From Lytechinus pictus (lineage: Eukaryota > Echinodermata > Echinoidea > Temnopleuroida > Toxopneustidae), in the NCBI RefSeq assembly GCF_037042905.1, contig NC_087257.1:11940001-12004000 (forward strand): a stretch of DNA of 64,000 bases, read 5' to 3'. Position 1 is the first letter of the stretch. Every line of letters starts with the position of its first letter. Shown one piece after another: positions 48,171-57,529 of this stretch. A program made the position numbers and the translations under genes. Under the pieces are notes generated by a model. The model was not told where the DNA came from. It searched no databases and saw nothing but the letters and a program-made list of their open reading frames with translations.

Positions 48171-49110
48171 TGACCAAAGAAATTGCATCACAAAAGGTTG
48201 TCAACTGTTTTTGGTACTATTTGATCACAGGAATAACACTAAAATTTTTACCAAAATCCGCATCTGGGAAAGTGGTTATTTTTAAGGTGGCGTCCAAGAT
48301 GGCCACCGTTCACTGAAAATAAACATAACTGACTATTCATCCATCCTGGACATCCTTTTCGGTGCATATTCCATGGTCTAGGGGGTAAAAGGATTTGTTG
48401 ATACAGGTTAGAGTGCATAGGTATAACCACTCCAGGGTACCTGGTAAATCCAAGATGGGGTCCAAAATGGCTGCTTTCGCTTAAAAATCCAAAATTCATC
48501 TACTACTTACTTAAGTGGCTTTACTTTGGACAACTGCCAATCATTCTAACCAGTCCCATTGATCCTTGAAACCCTAGTGTATACACCAAAATCATATCCC
48601 CCAGTGAACTAAGTCCACTTTTAACTAACAACACTCAATTTAAATCCCATTTTTGGAAGCCATGTTGGATTTTTTTGACATACCAGACCACTGACTGTCG
48701 TTGTTACTTGTCCAAATGTACTACTTGAACCTTAAAACCATTGAATAGAAACCAAACTAAAGCCATTTAACCAAGGAATAGATGAATTGTAGATTTTTAG
48801 CATACGGTGGCCAATTTTGGCACCATCTTGGAATTTCTAGGTACACTGGAGTGGATATATTCACTCTAACCTGTATCAACATATTCTTTTACCCCCTCGA
48901 CAATCAAATAGACACCCAAAAAAGATGTTTATGGTGAATGATAAGTGAATTTTGTCCATTTTCAGTGACTTGCGGTCAACTTGGACACCATCTTGAAAAT
49001 AACCACTTTCCCGAATGTGGATTTTGGTAGATTTTTAGTATGCTATTCCGGAGGTCAAATAGTACAAGAAACAGTTGAAAAAAACATTTGTTGCAATTTG
49101 TTTGGGGCCA
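48170..49110. mobile_element. Large fold-back element
   Basis: The left arm (about 48190-48490) contains 'actgtttttggtactatttg', 'accaaaatccgcatctggg' and 'ggtggcgtccaagatggcc'; the right arm (about 48790-49090) has their reverse complements in reverse order ('accatcttgaaaataacc', 'ccgaatgtggattttgg', 'caaatagtac'). The arms are diverged, about 300 bases each, around a 300-base loop, which itself contains 'ccaagatgg'-type repeats. Non-autonomous, in the intron 50017-47535. Confidence 0.7.
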
Positions 49111-50017
49111 TGAATATTCATGAGGCGTAGTCTGACTAAACAAACCCTATTGGGTACCATTTATGCTAGGTTATATTATTTTGAAAAACGCATCCTGCCG
49201 ATGGTGCGTCAGTATTAAAAATAATAACAGTTTTGGTCGGTCTGGGACCCGTTGTAGTAACCGTTGCATTCAATAACAACTTTCCATCGCGACCAATTGC
49301 AACTTGTGGCAAGAAATCTTGTGCGAGAGCAGAAAAAATCAAGATGAACGAATGAAAAAATGAATTAAATTGGAAAAGCAATAAGAAAGTTATGGGCGTT
49401 GGAATGTAGAGAGCACTAATGCTATGGAGAACCTCACATCGGCAATGCGACCAAGACCTGTGATATCACAGATGTACCACTATCTCCATTGGACACTGAA
49501 ATTATATCTAAAACACCTATCTTTGATTATTCTAATAATATGACAAACGATTCATCCAACCTCTGTTACATGTCCCCTCTTGATAAAAGAACATCTGATC
49601 TTGTAATAGACTCTATAAAAGAAATAATTTAAATGAAATAATAAAGCAGTTGGGAAGTTATACGTGTGTGATATCAAAGATCGCATTGCAAATAGGAGTT
49701 GAGCTGGTTGGTGAGACAAGGGGGAACGGATTCAAGAATACAGTAGATGTATTGAAAATGCCTGTCAACGTACAAAGAACAGCTTGGAGGACTTAGTCCA
49801 AAATTGGTGAACCAAAATAGCAATTTCGTCCTAAGTTTCGGAGCTGACGAAAAATTGCAAATCTGTCGTTCGTCCAGAGTCCAAGACGAAACTGCTGTTT
49901 TGATTCACCAATTTTCGACAAAGACTGCTTGGTTGGGCTTGGCCTTGAAGGGCATTTTTTCAATACATTTTCTATGTTCAGTGCGGTGTAAAATCTCCCT
50001 ACTGTAGTATTACTCAC
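49111..50017. repeat. Intron with diverged interspersed repeat
   Basis: 49530-49700 is the relative of 2640-2900. A minus-strand open frame at 49381-49166 starts after an acceptor-like sequence, but no donor or domain supports it. 49790-49930 holds 'accaaaatagcaatttcgtc' and a partial reverse copy 'gacgaaactgctgttttg', a small hairpin. Confidence 0.4.
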
Positions 50018-50174
50018 GGCATAGGTGGTCCTCTCGCCAATCAACACATATTCCTTTCTCAATACACTTTTGAGCGTAGGCTGCCACCGCGTCGCACATG
50101 CAGTCTTGACCGTTGCCGCGGTAACACTTTATGGCGTCATCGACACAGTGGTCAAAGTACAACGTCGGGCTTAC
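50018..50174 (-). CDS. Exon: second half of C8 domain
   Basis: A long T tract ending AATAG precedes the exon; the donor is GTGAGT. It reads 52 codons plus one base from VSPTLYFDHCVDDAIKC, continues to a C-M-C pair and ends VDWREDHLC. The spacing D-x-C-x-x-D ... C-x-C-x-x-v-x-x-Y-A-x-x-C ... W is the signature of the C8 domain after a vWD. It starts in phase 0 after the 51335 exon, and its last base is completed by the TIL exon as Pro. In this protein class C8/TIL cysteines take part in multimer formation. Confidence 0.9.
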
Positions 50175-50635
50175 CTATTAAAAAAAAAAAAGATACAATA
50201 AACAAAAATGACAAATCATCCCGATTGTGATGTATCGAGAACGCAACTGAGCATGTTCAGTACAAGAAAAACTGGTAATTTTGCCTGAGGGGAATCTTTG
50301 GCACGCAAACATTTGTTTGGCTTACATGTATGATAAAGTCTACTTACATGACGTAGAAACGGTATATAAAACATGTTTTGCATAATCTCATCCGAACACG
50401 GGATTCGACTCAGGCGAATATTCGATGTATGGAATTTCTACTTTTGTTTCAGTGAAATTGTTCTGTTTTTCCATAAATGAATTATGGTCAATGGTTTTAT
50501 CATTCAAGTGAGCCTATATTATAAGACTACACTGATCTGAATGTTGCATTGTGGGTAATGAATCTGGTAGGATGAGTAGTTGAGGACTTGAGATGGGGCT
50601 ATTAAGGCTGTTGCCTGTTGGTTCATATGGCCTTT
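50175..50635. other. Intron, nothing recognised
   Basis: AT-rich intron DNA without recognised elements. Confidence 0.35.
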
Positions 50636-50982
50636 AAAGGACAAGTCCATCCCAACAAAAAAGTCTTGGAATAAAAAAATTAAATCCAACAAGCATAAAA
50701 TTTAAAAAAATTAATCGGAATAAGATGTAAGATAAGAAAGTTATGACCTCTAAAGGATTCGTTTAATTTCACAAAACAGTTATAAATTATACACATCCTT
50801 GTTAGTATGGAAATGAGGGTACTGATTAGAACTTTATATGAAATATTTCAATTTTCTTTCCCAATGTCATGTGAAACATTTTTTTTCTTCCATGCACATG
50901 TGGAATTACCATTGGTTAAAATATTCAAATATTAAAAACATATTGAGCGATACCATTGACTAACTCATTCATCTAAATCCAT
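50636..50982. repeat. Diverged copy of the 'aagtccacc' repeat
   Basis: Begins 'taaaggacaagtccatccc' and shares 'aagaaagttatgac', 'ttcacaaaacagt' and 'atgaaatgaggg'-type blocks with the left arm of the element at 9436, in the same orientation. Confidence 0.5.
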
Positions 50983-51114
50983 TGAGTGACCAATGATATC
51001 TTGTATTCAAATACTTGTTTAAAACAACCATGTTTATGCATTCCATAATAATGGAATGCATGAACATGGTTGTTTTAAACAAGTATTTGAATACAAGATT
51101 CCATTGGTCACTCA
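50983..51114. mobile_element. Fold-back MITE, 132 bp
   Basis: The left arm from 50983 (ttgagtgaccaatg ... acttgtttaaaacaacc) pairs with the right arm ending at 51114; the arms are about 63 bases with a few mismatches (left has 'atgatatctt' where right has 'atggaatctt' in the complementary sense) and a loop of only a few bases near 51049. It is in the intron between the two C8 exons. Confidence 0.8.
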
Positions 51115-51334
51115 AGACGCGGTGAGAATTTGAGAAAGTATTCTCGCGTTATGTAAAAAAGGGGAATTTTATTAGGCCCGTTTCATGTGCAACTCAAGCA
51201 ATTATTCACCTGTCGTACGTAAAACATAGCGCAACTTAGGAATAACTTCATGAAACTACCTCCAAGAAGTCTGGAGGTTGGCGAAATAAGAACCATTCAC
51301 CCGTTTATGGTAGAAATAAACACCACATACGTAC
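51115..51334. other. Intron end, nothing recognised
   Basis: Short intron stretch next to the C8 exon; 'gcccgtttcatgtgcaac' and 'ttcatgaaac' are remnants of 'tttcat' type hairpin ends. Confidence 0.35.
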
Positions 51335-51495
51335 ATATGGATGGCATTCAGAGAAGATGTCCGAAATGATAATATCGCACTGGCTCTCGGCCCAAGGTCT
51401 TCTGGCCTCCTCCACTGCGTTCAAACAATCAGGGCTCAATGTCCTTGCGGGCAGACAATCCCGTGTGGCCCAGCTATCCACAAAATCGTTCACAT
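51335..51495 (-). CDS. Exon: first half of C8 domain
   Basis: The acceptor ...actcatcag starts an exon of two bases plus 53 codons. It begins (D)VNDFVDSWATRDCL, with C-L-N-A, a conserved-type W-A-x-x-Q-C-D and an F-x-E-C-H-P-Y end. This is the linker after vWD plus the first C8 cysteines. The first codon is completed by the G at the end of the 54088 exon (giving Asp). I place the end at 51335 with donor GTACGT, which leaves phase 0 for the 50174 exon; a donor four bases on (GTATGT) would break the frame. Confidence 0.88.
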
Positions 51496-52715
51496 CTGAT
51501 GAGTAGAGTCAAATAACAAGTATCAGAAGAAAAAAATATATTGAAATGGATGTTTATTATGACCCGTAATGAGCAAGAAAACAATACAAATGCGTGACGA
51601 TTCCCAGTATATAGGTCTAGCCCCAAAAGCACCGCATGTTTTCACCAAATGAATAAAATGTAGCCTCTTTAAAGTGTCACTTCAGTGAAACACAAAGTGT
51701 GGCCTTCATAGAGAGGTGGCTGCTATAGACAGGTTCTCGTGCACATAATCTACCTCCACGGGAATCAGTTTTAGTGGTCAAAATTGGCAGGTGATTGTAA
51801 GAGAGCGGTGGCTGCTAACGCAGAAGTTCTAATTTGATTTACGGAGTGCCACAATTTTTTTTTTTTTTTGGGGGGGGGTGTATGTGTGTTTCAGGTCTGT
51901 TTTTAAATGATATGTTGTCATATAGTTACGCATAAGTTTCCCTAAAGTATCTGGATGTACTAACTGCACACAAAAGAATAACTTATTTTGATATAATTGA
52001 TGAATAGATCAATAAGAAATATAAGTACATAAACGTAATGAACGGGTATATCATGGCAACAGAGAAAATTGCAATATTTGCGTTTGAAAGCTGGAAGAAG
52101 CTAGAAGATACCAACCGGATCTTAGAAAGGAGAAATTGGCAAAAATATATAATAACCCCACACCCTTCTAAACTTCATTTGGAATATGCTTAGGATCTAT
52201 ACTTCCCCCCAGATAGAATTGTGTTTGTTACATAATAGTTGCCCATTGACCATGTTGACCAAAAGTTGCAGCTTCAATTTGCAGGCCTATTCCTACTACA
52301 TCCCATTTCATAAAATTTAGTTCGTTTAGTAAATGGTTACTGACCTAGCACCTAGATATTCCTTGCACGTGTTATTGAAGAATAAAGTAATTTTGGGATT
52401 CCAGTTTGCGTACTTATTGAATTACACTTCCTATATCCGGCAAGGATATGGCAAGATCTTATATAGGTTGTCGAGATGTTATGAATCTATTTGATTAGAA
52501 TAAGGCAGTATACGATCTTTTTAGTAACTTATTTTATGCAAAAACATCAATCAACATATACGTGCTGTGGAGGGGCATAGGGTTGGATTTAGGATTGCAA
52601 TAGAGTTTTTGTTTCAGAATAATGTACAGATAAAGATTAGGGCTAATTTAGATTTTTGGGGTTAGGTTCTATGTTTGACTTAACTTGCAGATTTTCCAAC
52701 GGATCAATTCCCGTC
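51496..52715. other. Intron, nothing recognised
   Basis: AT-rich DNA with a T15/G9 homopolymer junction at about 51856-51880. No repeat family or exon recognised. Confidence 0.35.
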
Positions 52716-53640
52716 GGAGCAAATGACACGGAACCTTAGCAAGTGCTATTTCTCGTATCAGTGTCAATTTTTACCCCAAAAATGCCCCTCACGAACGTGT
52801 CCCTTTCACCTGAGGAGGACCCGTTTTAGGTGTTACCAAGTGCCCTTTTCTCGTATAGGTGCCAATTTTTACAAAAAAAATGCCCCCTCTCGAACATGTT
52901 CTGTGCCCCTTTCACCTGTGCAGGTGAACAAGAGCACCCTTACCTTCTTGCATGTGCCCTTTCTCGAATCAGTGCCCCTTTTTTACTCAAGTGTCCCTCA
53001 TGAACGTGTTTTGTCCTCTTTTATACCTGAGAAGGACCCGTTTTATGCGTTAACGAGTGCCTTCTGCCTTCTCATACGTGCCTGTTCTTCATGTCAGATA
53101 AGTTGTCCTTAAAAACTACTCTTTACGTGCCCGATGAGCGCCGTTTTCTCTATTTAACGTTCTGCTTTCTTCTATTCTGGAAGTGCATCCTTTAATCGTA
53201 TCATCCCTTTCAAAATATGATTTTCCCCTTTCGCTACTTTTTTTTTCTTTTGATAATGAAATTTATCCCTGTTAACATTCAATCAAATGCCCTATTTTGA
53301 TAAGCCCTTATTCACTTTTGATAAATGCCCCTTTTCTTTTCGAGTTTGCTCAAAATGTTCAATTTATCAAAGTTCTGGTTGCGTCCCTTTTCCTTTGAAA
53401 CATGTGTTCCTATTATATGGTGTTGGAAAAACACATTTTAAATTGATAAATTTCACATATAATTATCTCGAGGAATACGAGGCTGTTGCTATTCGAAACA
53501 AAACACTGCGCAGAGGAAAAAGTAAGCGCGTTCAATACGCGCAACTGAAATGTTCCATACGTGTTACACGCATGACTCCAATCAGAAATGCGTTTTCTTT
53601 TAATAACTTTCCCTTTTGATAAAAGGTAAGGGTTGAGTAG
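52716..53640. repeat. Imperfect tandem 'gtgccc...ctcgtatc' repeat
   Basis: Diverged units of about 110 bases with 'gtgcc(c)tttctcgtat', 'tgccaatttttac', 'atgcccc', 'cgaac(g/a)tgtt' and 'gaggacccgtttta' recur from 52740 to about 53110 and fade out to 53640. Open frames across it are weak and not supported as genes. Confidence 0.55.
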
Positions 53641-54087
53641 GCCCATGTAAAATATTAGTGTATAATTACTTTCAATGTACAAGTTTGTTTCTACTGAATT
53701 TATTGTCTAATATGTTTTGTCGTGGGTTTTGTATGGTTAGATGAAATGGCTTGAATTTAAGGTAATCTATTGAAACTAATGATATTGAGGAACCAGCTCT
53801 TGCAATAATTTCCGTAAAGAAACAGCATCATTAGTAAGAAGCAAATAAAGTATTCACATTTTTATATGTTACTACTTATGAAGGGAAAACTTTAAGAATA
53901 ATCCTACGTGTCGTGTGTTTTTTAAGTCATGTGAATGGGGTAGAAAACTCATTTCCCCCCTTATGTTTTAAGATGCCTTTTTCGTAAGAAAATGTATCTT
54001 TTTTCCCTTTGCCCCCCCCCCCCCTTTCAACTTCGCTCCGCTGCCCCTGTCCGGGTTTTTTTTTTATATTTTACTTGCATCCCTCAC
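53641..54087. other. Intron, nothing recognised
   Basis: AT-rich DNA; C14 run at about 54012-54025 and T9-12 run at 54057-54066, close to the donor of the next exon. No element recognised. Confidence 0.35.
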
Positions 54088-54225
54088 CTCTTGTGGTATC
54101 TCCTTGTTGCTTTAGGAAGTCGTCGTCGGACCGTCCATCGAAGTTGCCACATAAGCCGCAGACCTTCTCTGCAAAACGTTCCTCAATCGTAATAGTAACC
54201 ATATTTGCCCCGTCCCACGTGATTG
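54088..54225 (-). CDS. Exon: C-terminal part of vWD domain
   Basis: The acceptor ...ttttaggtctag and donor GTGAGG enclose 138 bases, phase 1 at both ends. The frame reads ITWDGANMVTITIEERF, then VCGLCGNFDGRSDDDF. W-D-G, the C-G-L-C-G-N motif and the acidic DDF are the hallmark of the end of a vWD domain; the CGLCG motif has been linked to disulfide exchange during multimerisation. Its first codon is completed by the exon ending at 55411 and its last base by the exon at 51495. Confidence 0.92.
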
Positions 54226-54448
54226 CTAGACCTAAAATAGGAATTATACGACATCATTATGGTAGGAGCAACATCATTGGGAATAACTCTATTTATGAAA
54301 ATAAATTATCATCCTCCTCCTGCTCCTCATACTACTACGACCATGACTACTTATACCTCTACTACTACCACTACACTGCCACTACTACTACGACCAAGAC
54401 GACGACGATTACTACTAACACTACTACTACTACTACGATTACTACTAT

Positions 54449-54486
<38 letters not shown>

Positions 54487-54517
54487 TTACCACTACCTCC
54501 TCTCCGGGGGGCAGTCA
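54226..54517. repeat. Imperfect (ACT/CTA)n and (CTG)n tract
   Basis: From about 54305 to 54480 the plus strand is made of act, cct, acg and finally (ctg)7 triplets. Long triplet-frame proteins on both strands are artefacts. Intronic. Confidence 0.85.
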
Positions 54518-54905
54518 AATATATTGCTGTAAACACGCGTGACCAAAAAAACGCGTTTAAAGGGGTGTGTTTTTTTTCAGTTTTCGATGCGGTCCGCGCG
54601 TGGACTCGTTAAGGGTATCAAAAACACCGATTTTGAAGAAAAAGGGTGGTTTTGAAAGACTGGTCAATGGTCAATCGCGGGGTCAAACGTATTTAGGGAA
54701 TGTTTTTTTCCCCAAAGCTTTTTTTTTAAGACTAGCCAAACGTGTTTAGGGTATGTTTTTTTTCCTCAAGCTTTTTCCCCCGAGGTCATATTTTGGCGAC
54801 AACTTGTTAAGGTGCCAAAATGTGTAAATAAAGCCCGCGAAAAACTTGTTTAGGGGGTTATTTTGCACACAGAGAAAAACTCGTTTAGGGGGTGTTTGGA
54901 AATTC
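54518..54905. repeat. 'tttagggt' repeat, second copy
   Basis: Same order of blocks as 30320-30720 ('atattgctgtaaacacgcgtg', matched in part, 'aaagggtggttttgaaagactgg', 'caaacgtatttaggg', 'actcgtttagggggtgtttgg'), direct orientation, with a 9-base duplication 'tcaatggtcaa' near 54663. Confidence 0.7.
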
Positions 54906-55203
54906 CTGGGCCTCCTCTTCTCCTACTAGTGAATTTACTACCACTACTACTACTATTACTAGACAAGTAACAATAAGGTTATGGGAAGATGATAATATTA
55001 TGATAATAATAATAATTCAAAACAGTGGACTCATGAATAAAATAGCATACTTAACCATGGCAACAGGCGTCAGTTTGGCGCAGTGTGACAAAAGCGCGCA
55101 TCATCATTACACATTTTTAATATACGCGGTGAATAAGCGTAATCTATACAGGAAATCTGCATAAACCATGGACACAACCGATGGTTTTAGAAACCACCTT
55201 TAT
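54906..55203. other. Intron, triplet-rich AT DNA
   Basis: Short (act)n at about 54938-54962 and (aat)n near 55000-55015. No element recognised. Confidence 0.35.
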
Positions 55204-55303
55204 GGCCCGAATTCACAAAGGTGGTTTTGAAAACCCACGGTTTGAGTAATTCATACATGGGTTCAACCGATGGTTTTAAAAACCACCTTTGTGAATTTGG
55301 GCC
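55204..55303. mobile_element. Fold-back MITE
   Basis: 'ggcccgaattcacaaaggtgg' in part (55204-55224) is mirrored by 'ccacctttgtgaatttgggcc' in part ending at 55303, continuing inward as 'ttttgaaaacc' against 'ggttttaaaaa'. A partial extra arm precedes it at 55160-55203. Confidence 0.7.
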
Positions 55304-55410
55304 AATGGTTTTAGCCCAAGTGGTTTTAGACCATTTGAGAAGTGGACAAACTACTTGGAGATCAAGTGAATACCACCTGTCTCGCCGCTAACAAAAGGCG
55401 TTTATCTTAC

Positions 55411-55653
55411 CTTTGTATCGGACCATGGTGTAAGTGCCACCTACATCTCGAATGCAAACTTTCGAGGTGTTTGGCGTTATGATAGGTTCTGCTCCACGAA
55501 CAAGGTCCACGGTGACGTTCGGGAAGGCAATGTGCACGGCCTTGGTGCAGGCCCAAGGATCTTCCCCACAGTCCAGGCTTTCTATCTCGACGCGGAATGT
55601 TTCGGTAGAATTCTCATTGCATCTATCGGTTGACATGACGTACGAACACTTTC
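55411..55653 (-). CDS. Exon: central part of vWD domain (first exon seen)
   Basis: Acceptor ...ttgttctaaacag and donor GTAAGATA bracket 243 bases, phase 1 at both ends. The frame reads (G)KCSYVMSTDRC, then FRVEIESLDCG, WACTKAVHIAF and VTVDLVRG. This is the middle of a vWD domain, where CSYV-L/M and a V-E-x-x-x-C-G block are typical. The preceding part, with the usual G-D-P-H-Y start, should be in an upstream exon; I did not find it between here and 64000, so it is either beyond the window or in an exon too short or too diverged to see. Confidence 0.9.
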
Positions 55654-55778
55654 CTGTTTAGAACAAAAAATAAAGGGGGGGAGGAATATCTATTACGCCT
55701 ATTTATTCTATATTTGATATGTGTAATCTGTTAATGTTCAGCTTGATTGTTTAATATAAAATTATAATAAAAATGAAT
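55654..55778. other. Intron acceptor region
   Basis: AT-rich upstream flank of the vWD exon; nothing else recognised. Confidence 0.35.
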
Positions 55779-56010
55779 CCTGGGCCCCGTCTTCAAAAGA
55801 ATCGCGATTGATCCAATCAACCTCAACTTTATGGAAATCTATCAATGTCATAATTTTCCTCATTTTTGAACAAAGAGGAAGCACACTGAATACAACGTAT
55901 CTAGAATACATTTTGAACAAATATGCCTTTTAGATATTGGCGCTGTTGTCTGTCCATACTTGCGGTTGAGCGGATCAATCTTAACTCTTTCTATATAAGA
56001 CGGGGCCTGG
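55779..56010. mobile_element. MITE, 232 bp, about 45-bp inverted ends
   Basis: Left end 'cctgggccccgtctt' and right end 'aagacggggcctgg' are inverted, and similarity continues inward ('attgatccaatcaacctcaac' partly against 'gttgagcggatcaat'). AAT borders both ends and may be a target duplication. Confidence 0.65.
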
Positions 56011-57529
56011 AATTAATGTTTTATCACAACTTGATTGGCACATTTACAAATTCCTCCAATTCCTTAGTGTTTCTCACTGAAAAACGATTTTGTTTTTACT
56101 TTGTTTGTGGACTTTATCAACCATTCTGGCCAGTGTATAAAATTCCTGAGGGCCTGTATTTGTGACATTACACATTATTCTTCAACAAATGAAAAAATAT
56201 GTTCGACGCACATTTTATTTTCCCAGTGAATGAATATTGTCACTTGCACTGGCGACTGCTTGGTTACAATGTTTTGCAAACACCTAAGACTGTATGCGAC
56301 ACTGGCGTAAATCCTTGCGTCACACCTATAATTGTTGTTATTCCACTTCCATCCACCCCCCCCCCCCGACCAATAGCTGTGACGTTAGGATTTACGGCAG
56401 TGGTTTACGCAGAAATATATATCTGAAAACTACAAGAAAAACTTTTTGCGACGGCAAAAAAAATATTAAGCTTAAACTTCTTGCAATTGTAAGTTACGAA
56501 CAAATTTAGAGATAATATTGTAGCATAATGAGTTATACCTTTAAGATGTATTTCATAGTTTAATCGTAGAGGGCGATGATTTAGTTGTGATATGCTTTGC
56601 GATTATTGGAGAAGTACGTCAGTTCGCTGGCCTGGGAGCTGCGGTGGCGTGCGGTTGTGGGCACACAAGAGTATTACAGACCCCCATTGACTCACGTGTT
56701 AAATCATAGCTCATCAAAAAATCATCAAAAATCAATCCCTCGATAGATTTTGCTTTAATTCTCTGACATTAGTCACAATTAACTGTACATTAAGACCTGA
56801 TATGTTAATCGGGTACTTGCCCGGCTCAATCAAAAGTTAAGTGGCCTGAAATAAGACTAACCATAATTTCGGCCAGTTCATCGCAAGAAAAACCCGAACT
56901 GCATTGTGGGTAATAATAATTAAAATGAAATACAAAAATGCAGTCTAGCCTCCCCAAAGGCCTTAATTATGAAAGAGTATGAACATGACATTGTTTCTAT
57001 CATTTATATTTTAATATACAAACATTTTGTCCATTTTTAATGAATTATTTTAATCAATAAAGTCATGTGATCTTTACTTACGCCTGTCCGACATGCTTTG
57101 CGCGCGGTTGAATTACTCTCATGTGCCCTATACTGAGGGTCGAACAAAGAAAAGTTGAATATTTTGGTCTCAAAAGAAAGAGTGGGTTCTCCTGAATAGA
57201 TTGATACCTTGCATTCAATACCAAATCTGACTAAACGCGTTAAAAGAAAAGAAAACGTCTCATTAGACGCCCCTCATTTTAATGTAAAAATACAGTGTTC
57301 CATTCATATAATTTGTGCGCTTCCTATAGGCTATAGTATTGCAGCTACAAGTTATACTTGTTTGATGTCCATCAATGGGCTAAAATATATATTGTGTGGA
57401 GTTAAAACTTCTTGTTAGCATGTTTAATTTTGTTCGAAGTGATTTATTACCTTTTTTATTCGCATAAAAATAAACAAAGTAAATAAAAGAAAATGGATAA
57501 CAAACAAAGAGTGTAATTAAAGCAGTATT
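56011..57529. other. Intron or 5' region, nothing firmly recognised
   Basis: 56280-56410 has a weak fold-back: 'actggcgtaaatccttgcgtcac' in part against 'gtgacgttaggatttacggcagt' in part, around a C11 run. A 51-base minus-strand stretch, 57132-57082, has good splice signals (acceptor ...cgaccctcag, donor GTAAGT) but its phase does not fit the vWD exon, so it is not called. Confidence 0.35.

Larger units (their letters stand above)
3035..55653 (-). other. Gene model: secreted mucin/vWF-like protein, 5' incomplete
   Basis: Eleven exons were joined on the minus strand from splice signals, domain continuity and phase: 55653-55411, 54225-54088, 51495-51335, 50174-50018, 47534-44912, 35521-35266, 31015-30856, 9008-8980, 6381-6280, 5107-5068 and 3327-3035. 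Every phase matches and the sum is an open frame of about 1,399 codons ending in TAA. The order is vWD, C8, TIL, Pro/Thr repeat, an unknown module, VWC-like and cystine knot. In known families this is the layout of secreted, disulfide-linked, O-glycosylated mucins and vWF-like proteins; the cystine knot usually makes dimers and the vWD/C8/TIL part makes multimers. The start codon, signal peptide and the first half of the vWD domain were not found here. The least certain join is 44912 to 35521. Confidence 0.8.

Noticed and set aside
49166..49381. Candidate minus-strand exon between C8 and TIL exons
   Set aside because: Exons 50174-50018 and 47534 already join in phase between C8 and TIL, and this frame has no donor or domain and ends in a stop.
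53992..54612. Frames of 117-177 codons rich in Thr/Tyr or Leu
   Set aside because: They are products of the (ACT)n/(CTG)n tract, and they overlap the vWD exon on the other strand.
57082..57132. Candidate 51-base exon upstream of the vWD exon
   Set aside because: The splice signals are good, but the only open phases do not join the exon at 55653 and no vWD motif is encoded.
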